A stretch of 64,000 nucleotides of DNA, from the NCBI GenBank assembly GCA_021432635.1, contig MU270023.1, positions 186,001 to 250,000 on the forward strand. The letters are read 5' to 3'. The stretch is from Thozetella sp. PMI_491. Taxonomy: Eukaryota > Ascomycota > Sordariomycetes > Chaetosphaeriales > Chaetosphaeriaceae. Below, piece after piece: positions 22,703 to 32,690 of this stretch (position 1 is the first letter of the stretch; each line of letters begins with the position of its first letter). Both the position numbers and the translations under genes were made by a program. A model generated the notes under the pieces. That model saw nothing but the letters and a program-made list of their open reading frames with translations, was not told where the DNA came from and ran no database searches.

Positions 22703-23453
22703 GTGTGCTCTGCAACGGGGTGGTTCACCGGCGGGATGTTCAGGGGTTGCCCCCGGTACTAACTCCACACCCCTTGTTCCCTGGGCATGGGTTGTTGGGG
22801 AGAAGCATCGAGGACCAGCCAAATACCCCACGTGCTCGATTGCCAGTTTCTGCTGCAAAAGCTAGCCTTAAGGGTGGCGTCGATGGTGCCAAGCTAGCAA
22901 AGCCGATAGGCTAGAGAGGTACCGTACCTTACCTCGCTGACTGGACAGGCTAGAAAAGACAGGGCACTCCACACGCCCAGAGCTCCACTCTAACTGTAAC
23001 CTCTCCAACTGGACACGGCACGCATATTATGCGTCCCGTCCTCCTGGACTAAGAGGGCACCGATGTGCCACCACCACCAGAGAGCGCCTCCAAAGAAGCA
23101 CGTTGTAGAGGGCGTGGAAGCTGGCGCAGCGCCAACCGTTCGGCCGGTTCACCTAACGGCGCATGGTTGGGCGCCACCGACCCCGAGCTCCGGTGACCCA
23201 AACCAGGCCGCGCAATGGGCTTTGGCATATCTAACGACCAGCGGGCCACCGGGCATGTCTCGAACATACCACTACAGAAGGGGTTCGCCTCCTGGCTGCC
23301 GGATGCTGCTGCACCGCACGTAGGCTGCAGAAATGAGGGTAGCAGTATGGTGGGAACCTGCCTTGGGAGCGGAACCTGAGTGGCTGCGTGGCATATCTTT
23401 GGAACTCGCCCCGACCTAGTAGGAATACCGACTTCGTGCTTTCTCCGACATGT

Positions 23454-23538
23454 NNNNNNNNNNNNNNNNNNNNNNNNNNNNNNNNNNNNNNNNNNNNNNN
23501 NNNNNNNNNNNNNNNNNNNNNNNNNNNNNNNNNNNNNN
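23454..23538. other. Assembly gap (85 N)
   Basis: A run of 85 undetermined bases, followed directly by twelve cytosines. The real length is unknown, so any exon here would be missed. Confidence 1.
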
Positions 23539-24867
23539 CCCCCCCCCCCCGGATCCTGCGTGGTCTGCGTGGTGGTGTCGATGCTGGACGTTTCGACGAT
23601 GAGGTTTCCCAAGCGTAGCACCGAGGCACGCACATGGAACGCGGAACCTACCATAGGATACGCGGACCAAGAACCTGCCAGCCCCCCGTGGCGCTATCCG
23701 GGCCGAGCACGAGAGTTGGAGGAGGATACCACCTTGCACACCTCCCGGGGATTGCGCACCTTCTGGGGAGTGGAGTTTCAGGCCTTCCCGTCCTGAACAT
23801 AGTTCCTTTCGCGTAATGCCGGCCTAGCTTGCTCTTACGATATGGGCTGAGATGCATCGGCGCCAGGATAGTGTTACCCTGTAGCTTTGTTCGTGATTGC
23901 TAGCTGAGTGCCAGGGGACGACCTAGGATAGTAACCTTAGGAGTCCACAAGTTCAGCCCGGCGTGTGTGCGCCCCTCCATCTCTTCGCCCCTTCCCCCCA
24001 ATCTCTCCGCAAGTCAGTGCACTGCATTGTAGACCGATCGCTGATGGAGAGGAGGAATAGTAAAAAATAGCTTATCGGGCTTGCGCTGGGCCCATTCCGC
24101 CGATCTGTCAACCGTTTGGGACTTCTGCGTGCCCGGGGACACCTGGTCAGTCGATGAGTTGACGCGCAGGAGGAGCAGACCCAAGCTCTCCCGCCTGGTT
24201 GGATGCGTCTAGAGCCGATCTCGAAACGTGCCCGCTCGAGGCAGCCATTTTAGTCGACCGACGAGCGTGTCCCGCAGGCCAATAGCGTGCGGTGCATGCG
24301 AGGCGTTATGGCAAGTGGCGGGCAGGCGAGTGGGGCCCCTGTCAAGCCCCAGGGTCCACCCCGCTGATAGGTTAGCGGCTTGCCTGCCCCTTGTGCTTCA
24401 GCTATTCCTCGGGAAGGCGCACCCACCGCGGAGGAACGACGTGGGTGCGTTGGGAGGCTCGACTCATTGCGCCTGCCGAGTCCTGCTGGGATGGAGTCCA
24501 TTACTTGCTTCTGCCGGAGCTGACGCTATAGAAAATGGAGACGGATGTCCTTTTGCGGGGGCCCCTTCCCGTCCGTCCTCTTGGGCCATCTCCCCCCTCT
24601 TCTCGCTCCCAGCACCGCCTGCATCTTCCTGAAATCACCTCGGTCCGTGGCCTGCAGTGAAGGAAGCTCTTGCGCGAAAGACCATTGCGTCGTTCCTGGA
24701 TCTCGGCAATACCACCGCGCACGTACGGAGGATTCGCCAGAGCAACCCCCACAGCCACGCTAAAACCACCGGCCCCATTAGAGGCCTGCCAGCGCACGTG
24801 GAATACCCTAAAGGACTGATCTGGGGTGCCGTGAAGGGGTGCCCCGGCCGTGAAACAAACCTGCCGG

Positions 24868-27792
24868 ATGGCGGTGGACATCGAGGAACTAGTGATTGCT
24901 CCCTTCCGGGAGGTGGTTGAGCGAGGCAAGGAGGCCCTCGCAAACGCAGAGGCGGCCGTCGACGACAACGAAGATGCTGCAAAGGCTATGGAAAAGGCCG
25001 CAAAGGCCGTGGTGCGCGAGGGCGAGCGCGCCCTGAAGCGGCTGCAGCCGTTGTGGGACAGCCAGGTTGAGAAGTATGGCGATACCTTCAAGACGACCAT
25101 GAGCAAGAACGGTATGGCGACCCGGCCTGTGACATGGCTTGTCTAACCCTCCCTCCTTCCTGTTCTATTCTCTCACCCCGTCGCCGCCAACTAATATGAG
25201 GAACTAGAGGATATTGAAGACAAGAGGAGAAAGCTGGAAGATCTTCTTTACGACTTTGAAGACTATGTCGAGATCGACACGTTCGAAGAGGAGAGATTCA
25301 CCGAGCTGCAGGCAGCGGCGAAGTCCCTCGCGCTGGACCTGCTCGACATCATCAAACGCTTAAGGATTGATGGCGTGCCCATCTCACCGCCAGCAAAGCA
25401 GCCGCTCTTCCCACCTCTGCCACCCCTTCCGCCCCTTCCACCGCATGCGTTAGCCGCTATCAAGCAGCCCATCCGATCACCGACCAACCCTAGCCCGCCT
25501 AGGCCAGGATCAAGCGGCAAAAGAGACTCGGTCCTGATAGCTGATGCACGGTTGCGAGTGCCGAAGGCACCGGGGAATGCAACCTGGAACAAGGCGACAG
25601 AGGCGCAAAGGCCGATGCATCACAATCTTGCGAGGAGCGACACCAAGGCCTCCAGAGGGTCCTCGGTGACGAGTGTTGACCCCCTGCCTCCTTATTCCAG
25701 CCAAGACCTCCCGACGCCCATCCCAGATATGCCGCGTCCCTTATTCACGCCGGCTGGATCGGCCCGCCCCGGGTCACGCCCGCAACCTCCGACGGTGGAC
25801 ACCGACCTTGGCCGTTCTACCTCGGTCCGGCGGCCCGAGAGTCGCATGTCGACAACTTCCAATGCCATCAGCGCCGACGGGAGCCAACCACGGGCAGCCG
25901 CCGAGCCCTCTAGTCCGGCAAGCACGGAGCGGAGCGTGTTTGATATACCGACATTTCCTCTCCCGACAAGAACGACTGCGTGGGTACACGACCAGTCTGC
26001 AGGGATCGCCCCTCCTCGGCCTGTCCGGCCGATACCGCCGCAAGGACAGGCACTCCAATCAAGGGAAGCCGCGATCCCAGAAAACGCTGTGCTCGTCAGC
26101 TCCCCGCATACAGAAATGATCAACTTCGAACACCCAATGAGTCCGGTCTTGTCCAAGCTGAAGCGATTCTCTGTCGAGGCATCCATGGGAGCACGCGTCA
26201 CCGCAATGCTGGACTCGCCCCATGATAGCACACCAGCGACAACACCCGCGACGAGTGCGAGCAACAACGGTTTCAGCCAGACCAGCAGTATCAGCTCAAC
26301 CTCTCCCTCGACTGGAGTAGCGCCGCAGAAGAATGACGGGCTTGGGGTCTCTGACCGCACCGAGAGGAGCTCATCCCTCGCCAAGACAGATCTGAATGTG
26401 ACGTCGGTGAGCCTGCCTTCGGGAGCCGAGTTCGAAGAGGGCTTGATGGTTGCTGAGGACTGGACGACGGTGGTTTCGGACGGGGGCAGTTTGGCAAACG
26501 GCAAGAGGGCGCTATCCACTGTTAGTTCCCGGGACGCCGACTGCAGTGTCGGCCCGAAGAGCTCTCTCTACCAGATGAAGGGATTCTGCAACGGCGCCCA
26601 AGCTTTCAAGAAGGGGAGTCATTGGGACGGTGTCAAGAAGACATCTGGTTATGTGGCTGTGCGTCTTCCCTCGACATCTTAAACCCTCGGGGTCCTATGC
26701 TAATCTGTCTTGCAGGGCAACACGACTCACATTGGTAGATGCATTGAATGCGGGTATGCTCACCAGTACGATGAGCTGAGCCTGGACATGGATAGGAACC
26801 GTAAGTCCCCTTTCTGGCTTTCATGGAGTTCTCGGGTTGACTCTTCACTAGCCAAGGCAAGCTTTAACCAAGGCGGACTTCGTTTCCGTGTCCGGTTCCT
26901 GTATAAGTCGCACCTTGCGGCTACTAAGATGACAGAGGCCTATTATGGGTGTGTATTCTGCGCCCAGACAGGATCAACTGTTCGCGAGGGCGATGCTACT
27001 GTCTTCACATCCTCCGACATGCTACTCCGCCACCTCATGCGCCACCCGCAACCCTTGCCCGACGTCCCCGGCATCACAGTTCTCTACGGAAAGGATCTGC
27101 CAGCCGACGACCTGAGGCTGAACAACTTCGATGTTCATTTCGTCGAGCCGCCGATCACGTCTAGTGGTCTGCCTGCTTCCGTCATCAACGACATCGCGAG
27201 ACTGCCGGTCGTAACGGGGGTGAAGACGCATGTTCAGAAGTGGGGGGAGAAGAAGCTTCAGCGCCCAGATGGTATCGGCGAGAAGGAGATGCTGCAGTTC
27301 TTTGTTGGTGCCCGCATCATCGGTGTCGAGATGCACGGTCAGTGGCAAGGCAAGTGGGCAAGTGGGTGGCACGACGGACAGTGGGGCGTGTTCCCGATCA
27401 AGTCGGTCGAGTTCGAAAAGCCGAGACGCAACGAAATACCCCCTATCCTACAGGCGGGAAGCGTCGGGCCGGTCGGGACCAGTGTGACTGCGCGGTGGAA
27501 GTTCGATCCCAAGGACGCCGCGGATAAGGGCTGGCTGGTATTCGATAAGGGAGAGACGATTAAGAATGTCGGCTGGATCTACAAGGAGCACTGGTGCTGG
27601 AGCGGCACGAACAGCAAGGGCAAGGTCGGGGTCTTCCCACGACCATATGTCATGTACGATGCGGTGAAGGAGGAAGCTATACGGCCTGGGTCGATAAAGA
27701 GCAAGAAGACGCCGAGTCGACCGAGGCTCTTTGGCCGGAGCAGGACGACCAGCTCGAGCGCGGCATCTAGCGTGGTCGAGATTGTGCTGTGA
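24868..27792 (+). CDS. Fungal SH3-domain protein with N-terminal coiled coil and CxxC pairs, four exons
   Basis: Exons 24868-25111, 25208-26658, 26716-26800, 26852-27792; 906 residues, all phases consistent (introns of 96, 57 and 51 bp; the 51-bp one keeps the frame and starts GTAAGT). Residues about 1-150 are a charged helical, coiled-coil-like region; then about 400 residues rich in Pro, Ser and Thr, likely disordered with many PxxP sites (a PPLPPLPPLPP run after the helical part). Next comes a cysteine/histidine region with CIECG and, 50-60 residues later, CVFCAQ and HLMRHP, which could bind zinc. At the C-terminus are two SH3-like folds: one around WASGWHDGQWGVFP, and a clearer one (about 795-855) with ALYDY-like ARWKFDP, a Trp pair and GVFPRPYV. 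A scaffold role in signalling or polarity is inferred. No membrane segment. Confidence 0.82.
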
Positions 27793-28336
27793 TTTAATTC
27801 GGATTGGGATTCTTCTGGGAGCTTTGGAGTGTATGTCTGGGGCGCTATTAATGTTGGATAATTAGCGGGACCTTTGTGCTTATTTTAGACCAGGCGAACT
27901 GGGAGAGCGACAGCACCCCATGGAGCGGCTATGATTCCTTCTGGATCGAGACTATTAGAGATTACCTAGTACTGGATATACCACCTTCGAGCATTCCAAA
28001 TTTGTTCGGACTTTTTGGTGCTGAAGCCGCAGGCTCTTCCACCCAGTGCCTCGATGCAGCGCAGTTCCTTGACACACTGGCTTATTGTGTTCTTCCTGGG
28101 CGAGGAGCTTGCGTCATATGCAAGTTGGTCACCCCTTTCGTATGTGCCGAGTTGATGATATGGCTGCTTCTGCCGCCTTGCTTCTAAGTGACCTCAAAAC
28201 CAGCAAGCTATGGCTACTTAAAATGGGTTGGAGTCTTATCCTTCCGATTAGGCGGTGACATGGGACGTTGAATGTTATGTGGGTATCTAAGACATGTCTA
28301 ATGCAAAGGAGGCTGCACACTTAGTTGTTTTTTTCT
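27793..28336. other. 3' intergenic between convergent genes
   Basis: Holds the 3' ends of the SH3 gene (plus) and of the U1-type zinc-finger gene (minus). A 103-codon frame at 27876-28187 has no conserved pattern and probably lies in the 3' untranslated region. Confidence 0.5.
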
Positions 28337-29224
28337 TTACTTTTGTCGTGAATTCTTTGGTTTCCGCTTCTTGAACACCACTGCAGGTGCCGCAGGATCT
28401 GACCCCGTGCCGCTATCTGGCAGGCTAGAAAGCCCCTGCTTGTCTTCCCCATCCGGGTCGGGCTTGACAGTAACGGCTTCTGCGGTCGACTCCGGCAAGG
28501 GCTCATCGCCCCCGGACGCGCCATCTTCTGTTTTGACGACGGGTTTCTCCTCCGCCTTCTCCTTCTTCGGGGCAAGCCCGCCGCTCAGTAGGGCATCGAG
28601 CTCGGTGTCAGCCTCCGGCATTGCCCTCGCCCCCCCCCAAGTCCTTCGCTTCTTGAACAGCGCCTGGATGGCCTCGTTCTCCTCCTTCTTCTCTTCTGTC
28701 TCTTCCGCCTCCCGCTTGCGGACGCCCTTGGCTCGCCCCTCCGCCGAGCCTTGCTCTTCTCCCTCGTTGCTCTCCTCCTGCGCTTCGTCCTTGATCACTC
28801 GCGTCGCCGTCACTGTCCAATCGCCTGCCAAGGCCATGTTGGGCCGATATTCTGTGGGGATCTCGACCCCCATGGCCGAAAGCTGCTCGAGTTGCGCTTG
28901 GCGTTGTGCTTCCGTGGTCTGCCGGGGCGCTTCCGCGCCGTAGGCTCCTGCGCTGGGCTTCGCAGCGCTGGGGCCGGGTCGCGAGCCGGTGGCGTCGCTG
29001 CTGGCGCCGACGACGCCATTCAGTCGCGCGACCTCGCGCTTCGCCCGCTCCTTCTCTCGCTCTTCCTGCTCATGGTTGCGGTGAAGGTCGCGAAGGGAGC
29101 GTTTGAGGGCGCTCTGGTGGCGGCCGGTCGACTCGTGGTTCGCGCGCTCGAGGCCGGTGTCGCGCACGTAGACGCTGCAGTATTTGCACCAATATTTGGG
29201 CGTGGATTTCCAGTATTCGGACAT
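28337..29224 (-). CDS. U1-type C2H2 zinc-finger protein, WBP4/FBP21-like splicing factor
   Basis: 295 residues from the ATG at 29224; the frame is open further upstream (to 29323) but the usual family start MxxYWKS lies here. The N-terminus reads MSEYWKSTPKYWCKYC with Cys13, Cys16, His30 and His36, a U1-C-type (matrin-like) zinc finger. It is followed by a long basic/acidic helix (about 40-75, EQEEREKERAKREV), an acidic Glu-rich middle and a Lys-rich tail (FKKRKPKNSRQK) fitting a nuclear localisation signal. In known proteins, the YWKS-type start plus U1 finger marks WW-domain-binding protein 4 relatives, which associate with the spliceosome. No WW domain is visible, which is common in fungal versions. 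The gene is convergent with the SH3 gene and divergent from the DUF7730 gene. Confidence 0.82.
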   Translation of the reverse strand: MSEYWKSTPKYWCKYCSVYVRDTGLERANHESTGRHQSALKRSLRDLHRNHEQEEREKERAKREVARLNGVVGASSDATGSRPGPSAAKPSAGAYGAEAPRQTTEAQRQAQLEQLSAMGVEIPTEYRPNMALAGDWTVTATRVIKDEAQEESNEGEEQGSAEGRAKGVRKREAEETEEKKEENEAIQALFKKRRTWGGARAMPEADTELDALLSGGLAPKKEKAEEKPVVKTEDGASGGDEPLPESTAEAVTVKPDPDGEDKQGLSSLPDSGTGSDPAAPAVVFKKRKPKNSRQK

Positions 29225-30271
29225 TGCCCCGAGAAGCGGCGCGATTGGGCGCCGGAGGGGAGGATGGGAGGGGACGCGACGTAAGAAAAGGGTCGTCTTG
29301 GCAAGCTCACTCGGAGTTTGCAAGCAGGTGACGGCGCCCCAGCACCGGCAAGAGCCTTAAACGTGACCCACAAGTGGTGCATACCGGCGTCTGTGCGGCC
29401 CATGACGCGTGCCCCACATAAGAGCCTCTCAGCGACTCCAAGTCAGACCCTCGATAGAGAGATACCAGGGTGATCTTCCCTGTAGCACCCTATCCCACTC
29501 GTCCGAAGCGAAGAAGGGACCACGGCCAGCCTTGAGGCAGAGGTCAGACGAAATTTATTTCTTGCATCTCTTGTACTGCACCTTAACAAGCTGGAGAAGG
29601 CTGGCATGTCCCACTGCGAAAGGGTTGCCTGATGAGATAGCGGCGCTAGGGGTTAGTCAGGACCCCTGCAATATCTCTCTAAGCGATTGGTGCGGGGCAG
29701 CCAACAGCCAACAGCTCCTCCAATCGCGTTTGGACGGAAGGGGAGCTCAACTCTTCGATCAACGACCTCACGGTCTCAAATGTCTGACAAGCGCAAGGTG
29801 TCCCGCCAACCTCCGCGTCGCGCCGCGCTCGACTCAGACGTCGTTCCATCGTCAACCCCCGATCGGTCGGCACAGACGACCAGGCGCTTTGCGGGGACGC
29901 ATCCGAAGAGCGACTGCGACCGACCATCGCAATCGGCGCCGACTCCGGGCCTCCATCCCCCGGCCTTTCGGCGCCACCCCCCACCTTGGGCATTGGCAGC
30001 GTGCCGGGGGGCCCCTTCCCGATCCGCACCAACCTGCCTGGACGCCTGTCTTAGGTAGAGACTTCCTCGCAAGTCATCCTCGGTCGCCTCTTGTCTTGCC
30101 GGGCCACATTATCTCTCACCCCGCCGTCTCGGGCTTGGCGACGACTTCTCTCATCACCAATCCTCAAAGGCGGCCCATCCTCGCTCATCCATCAAACCGG
30201 CCTCTCATTCCATCGTAACTATCTCTCACCGACCAAGGCCCAACACTTACCCAAAGGTCGACCATCTCACG
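29225..30271. other. Divergent promoter region
   Basis: Separates the start of the U1-type zinc-finger gene (minus) from the start of the DUF7730 gene (plus). It contains several long but non-protein-like frames and C/T-rich stretches near 30160-30240, just upstream of the DUF7730 start, consistent with a transcription-start region. Confidence 0.5.
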
Positions 30272-31363
30272 ATGCCACGAAAATCATCCAAGGTGGCGCC
30301 ACAGCTGCCCACGCGGTTTCTCCCCCCGCGCTCCAGCGCAAACCGCCAAGGCAGCTTCCCTCGATTTCTCGACATGCCGCTGGAGCTGCGTCACATCACC
30401 TACAGCCACCTGCTGGTCTCTCCCACTTCGGTCGATGTCTGGAGCGCGCAGACCCCGGAAGTGCCGCTGACCAGCTGCAGCTGCAACCGCCGACTGGAGG
30501 TGGGCATCCTCCGCACCAACAAGCAGATCCACGCCGAGGCCACCCGCTATCTCTACAGCACTAACACTTTCACCTTCATGGAGCCATGTGACTACCACGA
30601 ATATGACCCCGAGGCCGGGAGCAGTGAAAATCCTGTCGTCAGCTGGCTTCAGAAGATTGGCCCTGGCAATAGCAAGCACATTCGCAATATTCAGCTCCGC
30701 ATCCGCACCGAGCGCGAGTTTGAGAAATACTACTCAGACCTGCTCCAAACGTTTGCTAAGGAGATCCCTAACCTCACCCGGATTGCCATCGTCGCGGAGC
30801 GGCACAAGAGCTGCAAGATCCTGCGCTATGACGGTCCCCCGGGCGCCGGCGGCTCCATCGAGTATGATGGCGAAGATACCGACGATGAGGAGTCTGGGGA
30901 GGAAGTGGACGACGACATGGTCCTGGTGTGGAGCCAGAACCTGGGCATGTTCATCGACCGTGTTCCCAAGGTGTTCAAGTCCTACTTCGTCACCGCCATC
31001 CCGCACCGGGCCCGCCCGTTCCTAGCTGAGGAGCTCCAGGCATTCCAGCAACTCGGCCTCATCATGCTCTTTGGCAAGAATAACAAGGGATCCCCAGATC
31101 TCAAGGATTTCTGCGCAGCTGCTTGCACCAAGCTCGCCCAGTGCAGCATCCAAGAGACCCATGCAACGAAGCTGCCGCGCCTGACCCTCCCTTGGGGCCT
31201 CGAGATCGCCAACGAGTATCAATGGAGGAACAGAGGTGTTCACAAGGTCGACCGTGTGCCGTCCAAGTCGAAGAAGGGACCGGTAGATGAACACGCGCAC
31301 GGAGAAGACGAGGACGAGGACATTGGGGACATCGATATACCAGGGCTGGAGGCCCACATTTGA
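30272..31363 (+). CDS. DUF7730/2EXR-type fungal protein
   Basis: 363 residues, single exon, start context CACGATGC. After a basic N-terminus comes the block FLDMPLELRHITYSHLL and, about 45 residues later, ILRTNKQIHAEATRYLYSTN. The pair 'LP-E-R-IY--LL ... LR-CRQI--EA---LY--N-F' is the hallmark of the large fungal DUF7730/2EXR family, related in shape to F-box-like start regions. The middle has an acidic stretch (EDTDDEESGEEVDDD) and the C-terminus is acidic (EDEDEDIGDIDI). No catalytic motif, signal peptide or membrane helix. Biochemical role unknown; protein-protein interaction is a reasonable guess only. Confidence 0.85.
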   Translation: MPRKSSKVAPQLPTRFLPPRSSANRQGSFPRFLDMPLELRHITYSHLLVSPTSVDVWSAQTPEVPLTSCSCNRRLEVGILRTNKQIHAEATRYLYSTNTFTFMEPCDYHEYDPEAGSSENPVVSWLQKIGPGNSKHIRNIQLRIRTEREFEKYYSDLLQTFAKEIPNLTRIAIVAERHKSCKILRYDGPPGAGGSIEYDGEDTDDEESGEEVDDDMVLVWSQNLGMFIDRVPKVFKSYFVTAIPHRARPFLAEELQAFQQLGLIMLFGKNNKGSPDLKDFCAAACTKLAQCSIQETHATKLPRLTLPWGLEIANEYQWRNRGVHKVDRVPSKSKKGPVDEHAHGEDEDEDIGDIDIPGLEAHI

Positions 31364-32690
31364 ACGTGCATAGCATCGGCCTGGAAATTCCAGAGACAAT
31401 TTCCAAGAGGCGATAAATGCTCAGCTAATATGCGAATTCATCACTTATCGCAGCCGAGCAAGACCCGGGGGGCGTCCGGAATCTCTTCAGCCGCTTGGGC
31501 TGGAAACATGAATTACATGATGACCTCCACGAGAACTACACCACAGCATGGATTGGGGCCTGATATTCTAGCCGGAACGGAGGTTGGCTGAGCATAGATA
31601 TTTGCTGGCGTGGGTGCCCCGAAGGGAGAGGCAGTTGTCACATGTACCATTACAATATCCATGGAGCGTCGAGCTATCCTTCCCACCATAGTGAGATGAA
31701 TATTCCGTGCAAATGGCCTTTGCTCATTCGAGACTTGATAGATTTGGCGCATACGTGATGTGGTCCGTAGATGAGTAGACACCTTAGAAGATCTGTGGTG
31801 GCATCCGTCAACCTTTGATCTCTGCCGCTTGTGTCAGTAAGGACGAAGATATTCGAAGCTCATGTTGAATTGATCCGCTCTAGAGCTCGCAGTTGATTCA
31901 TGGAGTGACCTTGTTGCCTTTGAACCAAAGTTGCCTCTGAGTTGCTAAGGCTCAGTTACTTGCTTGCTGTGGTATATCCTACTTCAACGTCTGATCACAT
32001 AAACTAGTTCCTATCTACTCTATCACGCAGGAAGTTCTGGAGGATCTCGCAGAGCGAGTCTCTGCCTGGAAGTTGGACCAAGTGGCACAGCTAGGGTAGG
32101 GCCCGCTGTTTGCATTGCTAAGGTAAGGTACCTCTGTGTAGGTACCGGCCGGTGGTGGGCACCAAAGGGGGTTGACCCACTTTTTTGGGCAACCAGCCTA
32201 CCAACCACGGTCAACTTACAACGTCACTACAACCCATGACTGAATGCTTGCTCTATTGCAAAGAGTCGTGTAAATCCGCATATACGGTAGAAAAGAGGTC
32301 ATGAAGGGCATGCATGTCTTGCTAACCTTTGGGCGATTCTCGAAACCCGATTTGTGTGCAGGCAGCTTGGGTGAGTCTCTCTTGAGTCCCCTTCTTGTCT
32401 CTGGTCCTCCTCCTCCTGAGAAGTGTTGCCTCAGGCCATAACTTGGTTCCCCTGGGGGTATAAAAGCAGGCAAGTCCCTTCCCCCCTTTTCCTGACCTCC
32501 TTCCCCCCTTTCCTCCTCCTCCAGGACTCTACTCCTAGCCTCCCCCCTCCCACTCCTGATACCCCCAAACTCCAACTAGGCCACCACCAGACCAAACAAG
32601 CATTCATCAACCCTTCACAACACCATCAACTAGTCAGATAGGACTCCACACAACTATTACCCCTTAGCCACCCCCACCTCACCACCCACC
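31364..32690. other. Intergenic with TATA-type promoter of the RT-like gene
   Basis: The first part is the DUF7730 3' flank and AT-richer spacer. A minus-strand frame at 31513-31782 is short and unconvincing. The last 250 bp show a TATAAAAG box, long C/T tracts (32470-32570) and an A/C-rich leader before the start codon, a typical fungal strong-promoter layout. Confidence 0.5.
32459..32466 (+). promoter_or_regulatory. TATA box of the RT-like gene
   Basis: TATAAAAG, 225 bp upstream of the ATG at 32691, followed by pyrimidine-rich DNA of the kind where fungal transcription starts. Confidence 0.6.

Larger units (their letters stand above)
21761..24867. other. Gene-poor region with assembly gap, upstream of the SH3 gene
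   Basis: Mixed composition. At 21766-22320 all three plus-strand frames show partly protein-like stretches with hydrophobic and Trp-rich segments broken by stops, which could be a decayed or multi-exon small gene, but no convincing splice model was found. A TG microsatellite (22679-22702) and an 85-base N gap (23454-23538) follow. The last few hundred bases are the probable promoter and leader of the SH3 gene. Confidence 0.4.

Noticed and set aside
27876-28187. 103-codon frame after the SH3 gene
   Set aside because: Lies directly in the 3' flank, with no conserved pattern; ends in ordinary low-complexity residues.
28337-29323. Longer start for the U1-type zinc-finger protein at 29323
   Set aside because: The first 33 residues are unlike coding sequence, while MSEYWKS at 29224 fits the family N-terminus.
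31513-31782. Minus-strand 89-codon frame
   Set aside because: Starts without ATG, the internal ATG gives a short protein with no recognisable feature, and it sits in the spacer.
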